The notes beneath the pieces were generated by a model that was not told the origin of the DNA, did not search any database, and was given only the letters and a program-made list of their open reading frames with translations. This document shows positions 12,043-24,189 of a stretch of 64,000 nt of DNA, piece after piece. This DNA comes from Kondoa malvinella. Taxonomy: Eukaryota; Basidiomycota; Agaricostilbomycetes; Agaricostilbales; Kondoaceae. The stretch lies in assembly GCA_039545315.1 (NCBI GenBank), contig BCIM01000004.1, forward strand, positions 646,643-710,642, written 5' to 3'. Numbering within the stretch: position 1 is the first letter of the stretch; every line of letters begins with the position of its first letter. The position numbers were made by a program, and so were the translations under genes.

Positions 12043-13115
12043 ATGGACGCGCTGCCCTTCGAGATTATTGACGCTCTGCCAATCATCATGGAGCGACACC
12101 GCGCTGGTCTGCGCTCTGGAAANTTGCTCGAGGTCNTTCCAGTCACTCAGCTGCCTATTAATACAAGCGAGAAGGCGATCAATGACTTCTGCGCGTTGAG
12201 TCGCATCGTCTTTCGACGCAGCTACTCTGAAGATCCCAGCGCACTGGTCTCGTTCAGACACATCATTAGGCAGAAAATGGCAGAGGACAGTTGTTGGCGT
12301 CGTCGACTGATTCCTTACATCTGCATGGTGCTCGAAGGAGCTTTGATGAGCTCGTCTTATCTTCGAGGCACTCAATTGAACGACGTGATTGACATTCTTT
12401 ACCTCACTATGGATTGCTCGCTCTTTCGTCTGCTGGTTGTGGTTGAAGATCTGGAGCGTCAAGGCAAGAGGCCAGACCGTACAATGCACGGCGTATTCTC
12501 AAATTCGATGAAAACGCTCGATGAAGCAATTCAGCGTCATCCAGACGCGTGCGACGCCATCATCAATCTCGAGCTGTCACTTTCAGAGGAGCAACGCAAA
12601 TGGTCAGACTGGCTTCGGTATGCGATGCAGTCATGTTTGGATGCAGGGTGGAACGTATTTGGGGGTTCATTCGGCACACATGCTTTGAACCTCGCAGTAG
12701 CTCTCAAGATGGATCTCATGCAGGTGCTCAAGATGTTCGACTCGAAATTAGGCCTTGCTGTCACTTTGCCAAATGTTAGAGATCGATTGCAACTTTGTCG
12801 TGAACGCTTTGGACAAGATGTCTACAGCTCGGCCGCGATGACTTACGTTTGCGTAGCTTGTGGTAGCTATTGGTGTCCGACAGATTCTCGAATTTCAGCT
12901 CGAAAGTCAGATCCTATCACTCGCTTGTTCAAAGTCTGTGGAAGGTGCGCACCCTGTTGAGCAGTCGGAACATGTCCTAAGAAGCTGCCTATAGCTGCAA
13001 CATCTCTATGTATTGCACAAAAGCCTGCCAAAAAAGTCATTGGAAGGAATCACACACGCTCTTATGCTCAGGCAGGCAGTCAAGGAAGGTTTGCAAAAGC
13101 AGCTCAGGTGATTGA
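12043..13115 (+). CDS. MYND zinc-finger protein, intact left copy
   Basis: Two exons, 12043-12944 and 12995-13115, joined over a 50-base intron (GTGCGC...CTATAG), give 1023 bases and 340 aa. The first 290 residues are helical with no recognised domain. The C-terminus is a MYND finger that only appears once the intron is removed: CVAC, then VCGSC, then YCTKACQKSHWKESH and LLC. These fit the C-x2-C...C-x2-C...YC-x3-C-x3-H-x3-C scheme. MYND fingers bind proline-rich partners or accompany SET-type domains; no SET domain is present here. Two single ambiguous bases (12122, 12136) fall in the coding region. Further similarity to the right arm continues to about 13310, so an alternative longer 3' end is possible. 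Confidence 0.75.
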
Positions 13116-13574
13116 GGCTCAAGGGTGATATGGTGACTTGTGCGTAATACATATTCTCAGTTTTCTGGTTCTAATCATGTTCTGACTAACAGGTTATTCA
13201 TCAGGCTCGTAGATGTAAACCTGGATTTTCGGGTGTACTTTAGGCGCGTCATCGGACACAACGTTTGCAATGATCGCTTGCATTGCGTGTGACCTGTTTT
13301 CTTGCTCAGTCTGGTCACAAGATTCTGCTCAGATGTCTAACAGACAAAACAATACAGAAGGCTAGGACAAAAGCGAGCGAAGCAGGAGAGGCATAATAGA
13401 CTAGTACCATCGCATGCAAGGTGTCAGTCCATCATTCGGAGAGCAATGCAAACTGAATCTATTTTGGCCGAATTCATGCAAGGTCGAAAGTACCCAATCC
13501 AATGTGCTGCAATAGTTTGCTGCTTCCTTTCTTTCCTCTGAGCTTCAAGCAACCACTAAAACCATAGAACACAA

Positions 13575-13955
13575 AGATGGGAGAAGATCAAAGAAAAGCT
13601 CAGTGCGTCCCATCTCGTTCTACCTGGCTGGAGGCTGACGCGACTTGAAGCTGGCAACACAGCTGCAGAAAGCGCCGTCGCGAAACAAGAAAAGATTTTG
13701 GCCGAAGACGCGAGATACCGAGCCAAGCGCGAGCTGGCTATCAAGGCCAATAAGAATGCCAATGCTGCGAAAATCGGATCTTCAGGTAAGCTGCTTGAAG
13801 GCTCGAGAGGCGGAGCTGAGAAGACGACAGGCAGTTTCTTGAGTGGCTTTGCGCTTGCATCGGGTAGTGCCGGAGATTCTGGCGGAAACGATGGAGGATA
13901 TGACGGAGGCGGCATGGATTCAGGAGGAGGCGACGGCGGAGGCGGTTCAGACTGA
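13575..13955 (+). pseudogene. Small charged, Gly-rich-tailed protein gene A, start unclear
   Basis: The reading frame from about 13640 to TGA at 13955 encodes a Lys/Ala/Glu-rich helix (AEDARYRAKRELAIK) followed by a Gly/Ser/Asp tail. It is a paralogue of the next gene: both share GAGAAGATCAAA at the front, EDAR(Y/H)(R/K)AKR in the helix and the SSG junction before the tail. A 48-base intron (GTGCGT...GAAG, 13605 region) would join the conserved leader to the helix in frame. However, the leader then lacks an in-frame ATG, because the start reads ATGGGAG instead of ATGGAG, an apparent one-base insertion. It may be a decayed copy or may start elsewhere. Function unknown. Confidence 0.4.
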
Positions 13956-14106
13956 GAAGAAGAATAGTATAGCACATAGACCATAGACCATAGACCGCTT
14001 TGCATAAGACGGATCAGGAATGCACCTTGCGAAGTCAGAAAATACCAGAGTGATCCGAAATAGTGGGTGGACTTTCGTCAAAACTGATGCGTGTCAAGGA
14101 CGGAAG

Positions 14107-14127
14107 AGAGAGAGAGAGAGAGAGCCG
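14107..14127. repeat. GA dinucleotide microsatellite
   Basis: An uninterrupted run of about ten GA units between the two small paralogues. It lies in the upstream region of the second one. Confidence 0.8.
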
Positions 14128-14314
14128 AGAGCTCCTGAATTGGACAGGGTAAAAGGCACTATCAGCTAGTTCAGGGCGTTTGAGCAACGGGAATGTACAC
14201 TGCTCGACGGTCTACCGAGGACGACCTACTTCACCCAAACAAGCAGCCTCATCTTCGTCCAGTTCACATCACGTACACACATAGTAACAATGGAGAAGAT
14301 CAAACAGAAGATCA

Positions 14315-14687
14315 ATGAGCGACGAGTCGAACGCTCGAAGCAACACTGATAAGATTCTAGCTGGAAAGACTACCGAAGAGCGTGCCGCAGAGAAACAGAA
14401 GAAGATTGACGCAGAGGATGCGAGACATAAAGCGAAACGCGCTCAGGCAATCAAACATCACAAAGCCAGGTCAAGCCGATCTACATCTTCAGGTCAGTTA
14501 TTCGCGAACGTATGCTCTATACTCATCAGCTGTTGCAGGCCTCCTCAACAGCTCCTTGTTCAGTGCTGTTGCCTTTAACGCAGGAAGTTTCTCCAGCTCC
14601 AATGCCTGCAACAGCGGAAGCGCGGCCTTTTCGGGCGGGTGCGATGCAGGAGGAGCGAGTGCGAGCGGAGGTTCATTCAGTTGCTGA
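14315..14687 (+). CDS. Small charged protein with Ser/Gly/Cys-rich tail, gene B (108 aa)
   Basis: Two exons, 14315-14492 and 14539-14687, separated by a 46-base intron (GTCAGT...TTGCAG), give 327 bases. The N-terminal half is a basic/acidic helix (EERAAEKQKKIDAEDARHKAKR). The C-terminal half is rich in Ser, Gly, Ala and Asn with four spaced cysteines. It is the paralogue of the preceding gene. An upstream ATG at 14290 begins the same leader as gene A, but that frame closes after 19 codons. The donor site that gene A would use is changed here, so 14315 is preferred. No signal peptide or known domain; function unknown. Confidence 0.5.
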
Positions 14688-14970
14688 AGCAAGGAGGAAG
14701 CGGCGAAAGATAACGAGCCGGATTCATGCGTTGTACATCGGAGATTGGAATTGGCGTTGAGCTGTTGACACGCTGTGCCAGAATCCGGTCGTGCCCGCCT
14801 GGACTCTTGAATTGATCAAGCTTGAGCTTGACTCGCAAGCAACAATTTCTGGCATAATCTCTCGTTCGAAGCCAGGTCACGTGACTTCTGGGCATGTCAA
14901 CAACTGAAGGGTCGGCGATCAACAAAGATTCCTTCGTGACTGCGAGCAGAGCAGCAGCAGCAAATCAAGG

Positions 14971-16345
14971 ATGCAACTTTGGTGCAACATCTGCTATGAC
15001 AAGGAAGCACCGGAAGGAGGCTCACCTCATTGGGACGCAGGGCCTTGCGGGTCAGATATATCGCTTGACAGCATAACACGGACTGATGCTCTTATCTCTG
15101 CTAGACACATCTACCACTCTAGCTGTCTTTCCGCATGGAGGGTACAGGCAGGCGACCGCAAGAAATCGAGATACCTGAAATGCCCAACGTGCAAGATCCA
15201 TGTAGCCAAACCTATCCGCTTGTATCCATCAGAAGGTCCACCTTCATCTGTGCCCGATATCCCAGAAGCGGAAGAGGAGGACCAGGAAGATCTGGGTGAA
15301 GAGCCAATGACAGATGCACAAATGGCCAGAGAGTTGCGCGAGATAGCTGGGGAGAAGCGAAGGCTAGCAGAGCAAGTCAAGGAGCTCAATGCGACGCATG
15401 AAGCAGAAATAACTACACTGCGGGACAAGTACAATCGGAAGCAGGCGGATTATGCGACCGTCGCGCAGCAGAGGGACGACATTCTTAGACAAGCGCAGAC
15501 CAGGGATCAGACAAGAGATGGGTACATTGACAAGCTGGAGCGTAAAGAGAAGGAACACAAACGAAGGCAGGAGGAGCTGATGAAGTACGTATCTGATATA
15601 TCATTCGGACAAATGCTGATAGCTAGTACAGACAAATAGCCTCTGAAACGCTTCGCGCCAACAAAGCAGAACAAGAGCGTGATCATCACATTAACGATGT
15701 CGCGAATGGGCTGGAAGAGGCTCAGAATGCTCGAGATCGATTGCAAAGCGAGAAGGACCGATTGAAGAAGAAGGCAGATACCCTTGCCAGCGCGAACGAG
15801 AACTATCGCCTAAAGTATGAAGCTAAATCAGTATGTCATCTCGTACTGCTGAGGACTGTCCTCACCCTCTATCATAGGTCGAGATGAAGAAGCTCAAAGC
15901 TCAGCTGCATCAACTTCAATCCGATTCGCAGAATCAATTTGTTCCCTCTTCATCCCGAAAACGTCAGCGAGAAGACGACCGGCCTCTTCATCCTACTCCT
16001 CGGTCGACCCAACAGCGACAATCTTCTATGGCTCCTCCACCTACGAAATCGCTAGGCTATACCGTCACTGACCGCCGAGCAACCACTTCAAAGAGCACCA
16101 TTGACAACTCGCTCTTCATGGACGAGGACGATGCTCCTTTACCGAATGCAGGCCAAGACTGGGAACCACAGTCTGAGGAAGATGAAGAAGAAGCGTCTTT
16201 CATGTACAAAGAAGAAAGCTTTAAAGCGAGAGATTCAGTCAAGGTACCGCTGAACGCAAAGCTTGGGTTGCCATCGTCCTTCATCAAAAGCAAGACTCTT
16301 GATCTTGGACCGAAGATCAGACCCAAGCTGAAGGTGTACAAGTAG
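14971..16345 (+). CDS. RING-finger coiled-coil protein, TRAIP-like E3 ubiquitin ligase
   Basis: Four exons (14971-15050, 15105-15584, 15632-15830, 15878-16345) give 1227 bases, 408 aa, exactly in phase. The RING starts at residue 5 and is completed only by removal of the 54-base first intron: CNIC, then PCGHIYHSSCLSAW, then CPTCK (C3HC4 order C-x2-C...C-x-H-x2-C...C-x2-C). A long coiled coil follows (residues about 110-270, Leu/Glu/Lys heptads), then a basic patch (SSRKRQRED), an acidic cluster and a conserved-looking hydrophilic C-terminus. An N-terminal RING, coiled coil and short C-terminal motif is the layout of TRAIP/NOPO ligases that act at stalled replication forks. The assignment is by architecture, not by search. 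The ATG begins MQLWCNIC, so the start is well fixed. Confidence 0.75.
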
Positions 16346-16378
16346 AAATACAAATTGTACAAATAGCATGTATCACAT

Positions 16379-18213
16379 TCATTTGCGACGAAAGGCAGAG
16401 ACGTTCTTTCGACTTGAAAGACTGCTCATTGGTGCTTTGACTGCTGATGATCCGAAAGAGCCAAATTTGGATGTTGCTGCAGAGCTGGGAAGAGAGGAAG
16501 GCGGATCAGATGAAGGTAAGACGTTCGATAGCTTTGGTTTCTTAGCAGCAGGAGCGGAGATTAGGTCAAGCAAAGACGAAGCTGTCCGTAACTGGCTTGA
16601 TGATTTCGGGCGAGTCTTGACTGGTTCAGCGGCAGGTCGACCGAAGACTTTCGGCTTAGCGAGCTTGACTTCCTTTTTCTTTTCCTCTTGTTTGACTTGC
16701 GCCACACCAGGCGAGAAACCGTGTACCAGAGGATCAACCTTGCGAATGAAGATTGCGTCCCCAACTTGATTCCTCTCTTCCACCCTAACCTTCTTGAACG
16801 TAGGCAGCTGATGAAACATTCTCGCGCTCACTCCTTCCACTACCTCATCCATCTGCTCCGCGACATCTTCATGCTCCACAGAACTCAACCTCGTCTCTTC
16901 CTTTCGCAATACATTCCTCCTCATGTTGAATTTATGACTCGTCCCACCAGAAGCTATACTTTCTCCTCGACCAGTCCGAAAAGCGGCTCCTTTGTTTCCT
17001 TCGATCGCTGCGTCTTCCGTCAATGTATCGGCTGATATACGCATTGTACCGGAAACGCGTCCATGGATCGATGTGTAGGCTGAGTTGTTGGGCTTGGGTT
17101 TAGCATGTGCTGGAGTGGAATCTGTTCGATCTAGTGCGTTGATGAGGATAGCAGGCGGTAATGAGTCAGAAGCGGAATGATGGGTATTGAGAGAACGAAG
17201 GGAAGTAATGAGACTGGTATGTGTGCCGATGAGATTTAGTTCTGCTGATCTGGCAAGGTGGAAGGATGATGGTAAGTTGTCAATGACAGGCGCAGGCGAG
17301 CAATTAGTATCGCGTAAATCGAGCACAACGAGAGAAGGTAGGTGATGCATTCGCTTTGCAAAATCTGGAGTGACGTGTCGACAACCTTCGAGCGAGAGAA
17401 TGCGCAAGTGTCGAAAGTCGTGCTCTGAGCTAGTCAGGTACATGGCAGATTTCTGTTCGACGAATCAGTCTGGCCTGTGAAGCACGGACAAAGAGGCGTA
17501 CATTAGTAATGCTGTTATGCGACACGCGCAAAGCAGTCAAAGATCGACCTAGAATCGGCCGGATCTCGTTGATGAACTGATCGGTGATGGGTAGTAGAGG
17601 ATCTTGCAGATCGAGCACGGTGATGAAAGAGAAAGGCGCCATATCAGGGTTGCGCCATATATGCTTTTCATGCAGTATCTTGAGTTCAGTAGTGTCCGCC
17701 AGCGAAAGGCCAGAGTATACTAAATATGGTAGAGGCAATTCGTTCTGAGCAGCTAAGGCTAGCCAAAGAGCATAGGGTAGTTTCGGGTCGAGTATGTTTC
17801 TTCGTGGCCAGTGAGCATGTACGGCATTCGCAAGGAAGGTAGCTGCTCGAGCGGGAAGCGAAGTGACCATCAGTGCTTGTAACAGATCCTCATCTTGCGA
17901 CATTCGACACAGCCGCGCGACAATCATGTCGAATAGAGTGGTAGCAGAAGCGAATACGAGATGTGCTAGATCAGCTTGCGCGTGGACAGAACGATCCAAT
18001 GCTGTTCGAGATAGGTGATTTGGCCGCAGGATGACAGAATCGTCTGAACAAGCAAACCGGAAAGGGAGAGAGAGAGAGGAAAGATATAACGGAAGGGGAA
18101 GAAGAAAGTGACAAGCTAACAGTGAGCACTAGCTCGAACATGTTATGTAGAAGTAACTCACGCGTCGATAGAGAGTCGTGATGAGCCCATTGGTTCGCGC
18201 CTAACTTCTCCAT
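16379..18213 (-). CDS. Leucine-rich-repeat protein with basic nuclear-type tail (541 aa)
   Basis: Three exons on the minus strand, 18213-18162, 18001-17502 and 17452-16379, give 1626 bases with phases closing. The first intron is unusually long for this window (160 bases); the second is 49 bases. The N-terminal half has LRR-like units: ITVLDLQDPLLP, LTALRVSHNSIT, LRILSLEGCRHVT, LVVLDLRDTNC and AELNLIGTHTS. The C-terminal half is disordered and Ser/Lys-rich with a KKPKLS stretch that could be a nuclear signal. No F-box was seen. The stop codon lies 34 bases from that of the convergent RING gene. A substrate or partner cannot be inferred. Confidence 0.65.
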
Positions 18214-18379
18214 TGCTTGTACGCGAGTCAGCTGACATAGGCTGATAAGCTTTACACAGTTTGAATGAACAGACGATCTGTTGACCTTGCGAAGGTTGAC
18301 CAGAAACAACAACGATACCCTCCTTGAGAGCTACAGGCAGCGCAGTATACCCCCAAATGGACTTAGCGATATTCAGCCA

Positions 18380-21300
18380 ATGAGCTTTACCCTAGGAAAT
18401 TTGGGCATGTCGCTCGGTGTAAATCAAGACGTGCTTAGAAGGATGGCAAGCCAACAAGCTGGACAGCCTGCGTTCCCAGCGACTGCTCCTATGTCTAAAA
18501 GTGCTCAGTCTGCTGTGTCTATCGTCAAATCCGTGTCTCCCTCAGCGAGAGCAAGCACACCAGCCAATCCACCAGCGGGCCCTTCCTTCAATGTGTCCAC
18601 TTCTCCGGCCAAGCAATCACAAGAAGTGTCGAAAGGTGCAGAAGAAGAAGAAATAGATGAACTTGCGAGCGATTCTGAAGCTCCTGCTGTCGTTGCACCG
18701 ACCATCAATCTTCAAGTACCAAACCCGAATAATGCTGCTATTCCTCTGCCTATCTTGCCTTCAAGTAGCCAAACACCTCGAGATGTACCTACAACAGGCC
18801 GTAGATCCTTGACTCCTTCGAATGTACAAACAGTTCGTGCACTTCTGTAGCATAACAAATGTATTCTCAGATCGTGTCAAGTGCGGCGCTTGCAGTGCGT
18901 TAGGTCATCGCGCCAACAGCAAGACATGTCCCAAGTACAAGGATCATCAGCCGACTTGCGGCGAATGCGGGCAAAAGGGACATAGAGCATCTAACACAGC
19001 TTGTCCAAAATACGCTGAACGAGCGCGCCGAAAAAGTCAAGGACCACTTGACGCTCCTACTTCTACTATTCCTACGAACCAGTCGCCTCCGAACGGAAGG
19101 TCACATTCAGCACCACAGATCCAAGGCCAGCCAGACCAAGTGCAACAGCCGCAGCAAGCAGACCCTAGTGTTCATACTGCGCCAGTTCTATCTCTCCCGA
19201 CGCCATCTAGCACAGCTACAATTGAAACGGAAGAGCCAGCTTCGACCTATTCACAGCGTCTCGCGACTCCTCCTTTACCAGAAACCCAATTAGCAGAAGA
19301 CGAACATGCGGCGATCACTGAAATCCTCAATGGTCTTCTGGACGCTCAGACGGAAGACGACAAAATGGTGTTACAATGTTTCGCCAATCTACCTTCTCCT
19401 GATGAGCATGCTGGGTATTACGACAAGGTTGTCTGTCCGAGGAGTTTAAGGACTGTTCAGGTGCGCTTGGTGATCCAAGATTCGGCCTAGAGCTGATTCC
19501 TTTGTAACTGTGTACACAGAGAGCGTATGCCAGTTACATCCATTGTTGGTGTTTTGCTGAAGACTTGATAGGCATGCGGAACGCCGATACACCAGTCAAT
19601 CACAGATGTATCAAGACCTCAAGATCATCTCGACTAATGCTACGCAAGTGTTCAGAAAGGTAAGTCAATTGACACGAGTCTAGTAAAGGCTAACATGCTT
19701 GCTCCTAGGACTCGAACGGTAGGCTCCAGGTCATGCGAGAATACCGAGTAGCTAAAATCGCGTGCAACAGGCTCTAACGCAGCTAGCCATCTGCTAGAGA
19801 AGCTTAACAACCTGTGGGATGCGCAATTTCCCTTCCTTCATCCGACTACGGACTTTATCGACGTCACAGTCTCACCTGAAGTAGTTGGCGAAATGGACAT
19901 TGTTCAAGCTTACTATCTGCAAGAAGGGATGTCTGCTCCTCTACCAGGCTTCGTCTTCCGTCAAGCTCCGCAACCACAGTCTCAAGTTATAGAACCGGCT
20001 ATCGCCAGTCCTCCCATCGCATCCGCGCCTATTGAAGAAGATCAAACTGCTGTTTCGCAAGCTTCTCAAGCAGCTTCAAGTGCGATCCCATTCGCTATGC
20101 CTCAAGCACCCGCAGTAACAACTTCACAAGCAATACAGCAGCCTAAACGAGAGTCAAGCCCTATCCCAATCCCTCAGCTGCCTCAAGCTTCCACATCAAA
20201 ATCCAAACCTGTCGTCTACGATCTCACAGACCTGCCAGATACACCACCCCCGACTCCTCCGCCCTCTGAACTACAGCTAATACCCAAAAATGTCTCACCT
20301 TCCACTCAACAAGCTGTTCAACCATCGCAAAAAGCCGAAAGCAACAACATGATGCAGATTGATTCTCGGCAATCTCCAGCACAGAATTCTCCTGTGCGCG
20401 AAGCTTCAATGCAGCCCCCATCTCCTTCACGTCTGGATTCAAGCAATCTATTACCTCCTCAAGCTGCAGCTCAGTCTCCCGCCCAGCTTCTAGAAACCCC
20501 TGAACTGCCTTTACCGGATCAAAGCGCGCTCCGCGGGTCACCTTTGCAACCAGATGAAGTACAGCAGCCTATCAGGAATTCATCTCCCGCCCACGAAGAG
20601 TCGAAAGTTCCAGCACAAGCAGCACCTTACCAGTCTCCTTTACGACAACAAGCACAATTTGATCATGATGCGCATCCGAGCAGCGCACGCTCTTCGTCGC
20701 CTTTCGATGTCAACACTCTACTCGATCAAGCCTACTCAGCCCCGGAGAAGAGAAGGGCATCTGTAGCGCTTGCCGAGCCTGACACTGAGCAATCGCTAAC
20801 TCAGCCTAATGGCCAAGACTTGGCTACGAGGACACAAGAGGATGTATCTATGTTACAAGAGCAAAGGCTTGAAGGAAAAGAAGAGCGTCCTCCTGTCTCG
20901 GAAGCGACAAAGCAGTCGTTACCAACAGCTCCTGCACAAGATCTAGAACTTCCGCGTACTACTTCGCAAGCTGCACCAAATGCTATCGAGACAGTCATTC
21001 ATGAGCAAGTCAGAAATGCTTCAGTAACCCTACCTACAGCAATGTCTCTTCCCGCTACCGACCCATTGTCAGGGAGCAGTCCTAGCAAAGGAGATGCGCG
21101 TCCAGAAGCACAGCAAGCTGTTCCAGTCACGACTGCTTCTGCATCACAGCTTCCTTCGTTGCGAGCACCCTCAGTGGCCCTTCCGGTCGAAAGCGGTGCA
21201 GAAGCAGATGCCGAAATGTCAGATGCCCCCTTTATGAGACGATCACAGGAGAAAGGCAAGAGCGTCGATCGGAGCGATGTGGCTCAGTCACCGCCAAAGA

Positions 21301-24083
21301 AACGCTTCAAGCCTACTCCAAGCAAGAGAAGCAGTGCAAACCACGGCGACGCCTTCTGCAGTCCAAATGGTAGTGTAGCTCGAGCGAGTACCTCGAAGCC
21401 GAAGAGTATGTCGCCTGTCGCAGACAAGAGTCCAGTTCCGGGACCCTCCAACTCGAACGGTCCTGCTCAAGCTAGCAGAGAAGCAAGCTCGTCTGACTCT
21501 GACATTGAGATTATTAGTCGGCCAACTCCATTCTCGACTATGCCAGTTCCACCGGTCGTGGCACCGCAAAGACAAGACTCCTTGAACGGTCCACCCCACG
21601 GCGCAAGTCTTCTTCAACGTATTGACACCACTCAGCAAGAGTCTCAATCCGATGCGCCCGAGTTCCAGCAGGAAGAGATGCTTGTTGACAGTCCAATGGA
21701 GCAAAGTGCAGCGTCCCGACTGCCTTCTCCCGAATTACTTCCCTCGCCAACCAAGTCAGATGCCGAACGACCGATGAAGAAGCGAAAAGTTGGGGACTGG
21801 GGCAGACGTGTTGGACGACTTGGTCTACCGCCTGGACGTCGTCAAACTCCTCCAGGAGGATACGATTACGAAGCGCCTCAATTGATGGGTCCACCTGGCA
21901 AAGTCCCTACCATCGAAGTCAAAATTAGCAAGGACAAGCATGGGCCAAATCTCATCAAGATCCTACGTTCGGATGGAAGTCGTAAAAATTGGCCCGACTG
22001 CGACGGTGACGAGCTGCCAGACCGGAGTGGCCAGGTAGATTTCTGGCGGGCCTGCTCTTCGAGACAAGACGAATCCAAAGCGTGGCTGCGAACCATTGGT
22101 ATGGAGCTCGCAGACTTCTGGGATCTGTCACAAAAGAAAGGTGCGCTGGCTGTGCACTCAAATCTGCCATCGTCTAATCTATATGATCCGGTTCGACAGA
22201 CAGACAAGAGTGGGTACTCGAGTCGTGGCCGCAAGGCTATCGCCTGTTTGAACATCACAAAGGCCCGCAAAGACGACCGATGATCGAATTATACCTCTAT
22301 GGCTCCAATTTTGCTCATTCCTTCACCAACCCGCGCAGAGCACTTGATCATTTCAACATGTTGGTGAAGAATGATCTCGCTCCTTGTCCTTGCGAAAGCT
22401 GTCGCGCTCGAGCCGGAGCTGTCTCTGTCATTGTGCCGCCTGTTCCCGAGGGTGTCAAGAAAGCAAGCGAATCTCACATCATGAAGAGTGTTGTCGCAGC
22501 TTCCCTCAAACCCCACTTCATCGCTACCGGTGCTTACACGTACACGGTACAAGAAGGCTTCCAGCGCACAGAGAAGATGGGCCCGCCCAAAGAGGCAGCA
22601 AGGCGACGAGCTGAAGAGCAAGCCAAGCTACGCCTGAGGGGAAGAGCCATCGAATACAAAGGCCCTTACATCAATCGAGAACGAGAAGATGATCTTCTAC
22701 GAGCAGTCACAACCAGCTTTGTACGGCATGGCGAAATGGTTTGGGTTCGCATCAATCCCCTAGTCTCGACAGCAAAGCGAGACGATGGTCTGCCTTTGGC
22801 CGAGATCTCTTATTGGCCAGGCATAGTGGTGGACCGACGTTTGATGAGCAAGACTCGAGTGAAATCAGGATCTTTGCCTACGATCGGATGCGCCCCGCCA
22901 GAAGAGGCGTATACAACAGATCAATGGCTCGAATGGCAGATTGCTTTGTTCGGCATCGACGAAAGAATCTGGCGGTCAAACAGCGAGATGCTACCCTGGC
23001 TCGCCCATACTGCTCCATACAGCTTGAAGAGGATCGCCTTCACAGAAAGAAGTTTCAACCAGATTTACAACCAAAAGGAGAGAAAGATCAAGTGCGCCTC
23101 GCTGCGTCATTTGACCAAGAACGATGTCGAGTTAGGCGTGTCTGCGTATGGTCTTGCTTTGCAGATCAGCGGACATGTTTTTCGTGGTTGGAACTTCTTT
23201 GACCGCTACATTACCCGAGAAGACTCTGGCGACCAGGAGAAGGAGGTACAAAGCTATCAAGGAGTATATCTGGGCGGCGAGCGAATTTGGGTTGGCGATT
23301 TGGTCCGGTTGATCGCTTTATCGACGGAAGACAAACAGCGCGATATTCCTCTTCCCGATCCTCTACCTCGACGAACAGATGTCGATGTCTCGATGGGCGA
23401 CGATGTGGATGTGGGCAGAAGTCTGCTGCTCAAAATCAATTCGATCTATCGCCATTCCAAGACAGACCATCCACGCGTGTCGGGATCGATCTATGAGCTT
23501 TACGATACCAAGAAGTTTGCGCCTATACCAGAAGAAGCGACCGAACAAGAAGGCGAACGCTTTATGCCTGCTCCTCCTCCTGGCCACAAATTTCGTCTCC
23601 TAACGGCTATTGATTGCGAGCATCACATTGATCTGATCCAGTAAGTAGTCTTCTAAGTGAACGGTTACGACATTAATATAGTAAGCAGAGTGGCAGGACG
23701 ATACTACCAAGCAGATCTGCTTCACCCAATGGCCTCAGATCCGAGTGCCGAACATGCACCAGACATGCTAGATGAAGAAAACAATGTGATGCTCTCCCTT
23801 CACACGGATGTCGAGCGATGTATGTGTCTGGCTGGTCTGCCTCCGGTGTAAGTCTACAATACTATTGACCGTAAATCGTGCTAAAATACTAGGTACAGTG
23901 ATTTCCTTCATACAATGTTCTCGGTATGCCTTTACAATTGTCCTAACGGCATCGCTCATCTGTTGACAGCACTGGGCTCGAGATCGCCAAAGAGCTGTTG
24001 TTCTGGCCGAGAAGGCTGCTGCCAAAGAAGCGCTAAGGATGCACCAAGGACCGACTTCAAGTGGATCTGCTGACGCTGAATGA
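18380..24083 (+). CDS. Composite chromatin protein: zinc knuckles, bromodomain-like segment and Clr2-type silencing domain (about 1751 aa)
   Basis: Ten exons close exactly to 5256 bases: 18380-18784, 18834-19460, 19520-19524, 19572-19659, 19709-19718, 19771-22209, 22263-23640, 23689-23847, 23893-23923 and 23970-24083. Two of them are only 5 and 10 bases. Order of parts: a Ser/Pro-rich head; two zinc knuckles (CGACSALGH...CPKY and CGECGQKGH...CPKY) like those of TAF1; then a bromodomain-like stretch (DDKMVLQCFANLPSPDEH, YYDKVVCPRSLRTVQ, RRYTSQSQMYQDLKIISTNA). About 550 disordered Gln/Pro/Ser residues follow. The last part resembles the Clr2 transcription-silencing domain (RSDGSRKNWPDC, LYLYGSNF, CPCESC, GEMVWVRINP, YWPGIVVDRR). 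Clr2 is a SHREC subunit in fission yeast. The fusion of these parts is inferred from the frame; the first intron is the least certain. Confidence 0.7.
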
Positions 24084-24189
24084 TTGAAAGGTGTACTGTA
24101 TGGCAGCAATGAAGAGCTTACGAGTGCCTGTCCTGGCAGCAATGAAAGAGATCCGCTTGCATCCGGATCGTCTGGACGTCCAATCGATG

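Larger units (their letters stand above)
9186..13310 (+). repeat. Left arm of a large inverted repeat
   Basis: This arm is matched in reverse orientation by 35765-39777. Over the core, position x pairs with 49068 minus x: the ferritin-like start codon 10683 pairs with 38385, the n at 10647 with 38421, and the n at 12122 with 36946. The outer boundary is abrupt. Both arms share a tract starting ACACGGTGAAGCAGGCAAA (9186 here, 39777 there) and have no similarity beyond it. The core (about 9880-12015) differs at only a handful of positions. The outer 0.7 kb and the region after 12015 are clearly more diverged, with indels, and similarity fades near 13310. The arm carries a ferritin-like gene and a MYND gene, both reading inward. 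Confidence 0.9.

Noticed and set aside
22280..22290. A separate gene starting at the ATG of 22280 (overlapping the stop of the preceding ORF)
   Set aside because: A 53-base intron (GTGGGT...CAAAG, 22210-22262) joins the two frames in phase, and the Clr2-like domain runs across the junction, so one gene is more likely.
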